From assembly GCA_038880255.1 (NCBI GenBank), contig JAVZSA010000031.1, positions 1-15,603 of the forward strand: DNA of 15,603 bases, given 5' to 3'. The stretch's first letter is position 1. Every line of letters starts with the position of its first letter. Positions 15,203 to 15,603 of this stretch are shown piece after piece. The position numbers and the translations under genes were made by a program. The notes beneath the pieces are model-generated. The model did not search any database and was not told the origin of the DNA. It saw only the letters and a program-made list of their open reading frames with translations. This DNA comes from ARK-15 sp038880255 (GTDB lineage: Archaea; Thermoplasmatota; Thermoplasmata; Thermoplasmatales; ARK-15).

Positions 15203-15506
15203 TTTTTATTTCCTCCACAAAAATTGCAAAATCTGGGCATATAGATTCGCACATCCCACATGCAACACATGAATCTTCCTTTCCACTTTTTATTTTTGGG
15301 GGATGATAACCATTTTTATTTACATAGTCAGACTTTTCCAAAACTTCTTTTGGGCAATATGTCCAACAATATCCACATTCTTTACACCTTTCCTTAATTA
15401 TATGTATTTTTCCCTTTGGAGTTTTAAATTTTTTTAAATTAATAGGGATCCTATTTGTTTTATAAATAATTTCTGAATTTAAATCTAATGCTATCATAAA
15501 TATCAT
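15195..15506 (-). CDS. korD: Ferredoxin-type delta subunit (set 2)
   Basis: A two-cluster ferredoxin subunit of 103 residues from the ATG at 15506, or 100 from the ATG at 15497, which fits the TATA spacing about as well. Both motifs are canonical: C41-x2-C44-x2-C47-x3-C51-P and C80-x2-C83-x2-C86-x3-C90-P. About 30 basic, cysteine-free residues precede the first cluster. That N-terminal extension is common in KorD and absent in korD1. It is the first gene of the eight-gene operon and the likely electron exit of the Kor complex, toward free ferredoxin or directly into the HdrA protein encoded downstream. Confidence 0.9.
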   Translation of the reverse strand: MIFMIALDLNSEIIYKTNRIPINLKKFKTPKGKIHIIKERCKECGYCWTYCPKEVLEKSDYVNKNGYHPPKIKSGKEDSCVACGMCESICPDFAIFVEEIKNE

Positions 15507-15522
15507 TTTTTACAATAAAATC

Positions 15523-15535
15523 AAAATATTTAAAA
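15523..15535 (-). promoter_or_regulatory. TATA box for the Kor-Hdr-Etf operon
   Basis: On the minus strand this reads TTTTAAATATTTT. It is centred about 24 nt from the ATG at 15506 and 33 nt from the ATG at 15497, so the transcript has no leader or a very short one. No ribosome site is seen before korD2. The flanking DNA is almost pure A+T, which limits confidence. Confidence 0.45.
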
Positions 15536-15551
15536 TTTTTTAAAAAATTTT
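15532..15551. repeat. Perfect 20-bp A/T palindrome upstream of the operon promoter
   Basis: The sequence is four A, six T, six A, four T, identical to its reverse complement. It overlaps the upstream edge of the TATA element of the eight-gene operon, where a BRE or an operator would lie. Because it is pure A/T in an A/T-rich gap, it could arise by chance. Confidence 0.35.
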
Positions 15552-15603
15552 TTGATTACATAATAATAATATTTGAATATTTTTCATTTATTTTTTTAAA
15601 AAA

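Larger units (their letters stand above)
6446..15506 (-). other. Eight-gene operon korD2-A2-B2-C-hdrA-hdrD-like-etfA-etfB
   Basis: All eight genes run in one direction with every junction overlapping: 8 nt, 4 nt, 1 nt, 4 nt (or 1 nt if hdrA starts at its ATG), 4 nt, 4 nt and 4 nt in order. Purine-rich ribosome sites (GGAGG, GGTGG, GAGGGGAG and similar) lie inside each preceding gene. The only visible promoter is upstream of korD2, and the next gap, 123 bp, comes after etfB. This implies one transcript and coupled translation, hence matched subunit amounts. Confidence 0.85.

Noticed and set aside
1..15603. CRISPR array, insertion sequence, tRNA or rRNA
   Set aside because: No spaced direct repeats, transposase motifs, terminal inverted repeats or tRNA/rRNA signatures were seen on either strand.

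Overview
The window comes from an AT-rich archaeon. The signs are a short archaeal-type triosephosphate isomerase (224 aa), an archaeal class I CCA-adding enzyme, an archaeal NAC homologue, a pantoate kinase (archaeal CoA route), AT-rich TATA boxes about 25 nt upstream of first genes with almost no leader, and GGAGG/GGTGA ribosome sites before internal operon genes. There are no methanogenesis genes in the window. An anaerobic, 2-oxoacid (peptide/amino-acid) metabolising euryarchaeote, perhaps Thermoplasmata-like, would fit, but the lineage is an inference with low confidence.

Left part (1-2471): the N-terminal 100 codons of an MFS transporter leave the window on the minus strand. A shared AT-rich promoter separates it from a plus-strand pair, a small DUF3783-like protein and pantoate kinase. 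A second plus-strand pair follows: tpiA and a three-helix membrane protein of unknown role. The latter converges on cca, with a 4-base overlap of the gene ends.

Middle (2468-6322), all minus strand: nac-cca is an information-processing pair with its own promoter. It lies downstream of korD1-korA1-korB1, a 2-oxoacid:ferredoxin oxidoreductase set that has no gamma subunit.

Right part (6446-15506), minus strand: one tightly packed eight-gene operon, korD2-korA2-korB2-korC-hdrA-hdrD-like-etfA-etfB. Every junction overlaps, by 8 nt at the first, 1 nt at korB2/korC and 4 nt or less elsewhere. It encodes a complete four-subunit 2-oxoacid:ferredoxin oxidoreductase, a 1127-residue HdrA with two flavin modules and a C-terminal MvhD domain, a soluble HdrC-HdrB fusion with two CCG domains, and an electron-transfer flavoprotein.

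The main inference is that these eight genes make one electron-transfer system. CoA-dependent 2-oxoacid oxidation would supply low-potential electrons through KorD to the Fe-S/flavin chain of HdrA and the HdrD-like protein, with EtfAB as the other redox partner (or the flow could be reversed, as confurcation). No hydrogenase, formate dehydrogenase or F420 module of the kind that usually partners MvhD is in the window. The Etf flavin loop and a ferredoxin cluster motif also depart from family consensus. The families are clear from sequence; the complex, the direction of electron flow and the substrates are not.
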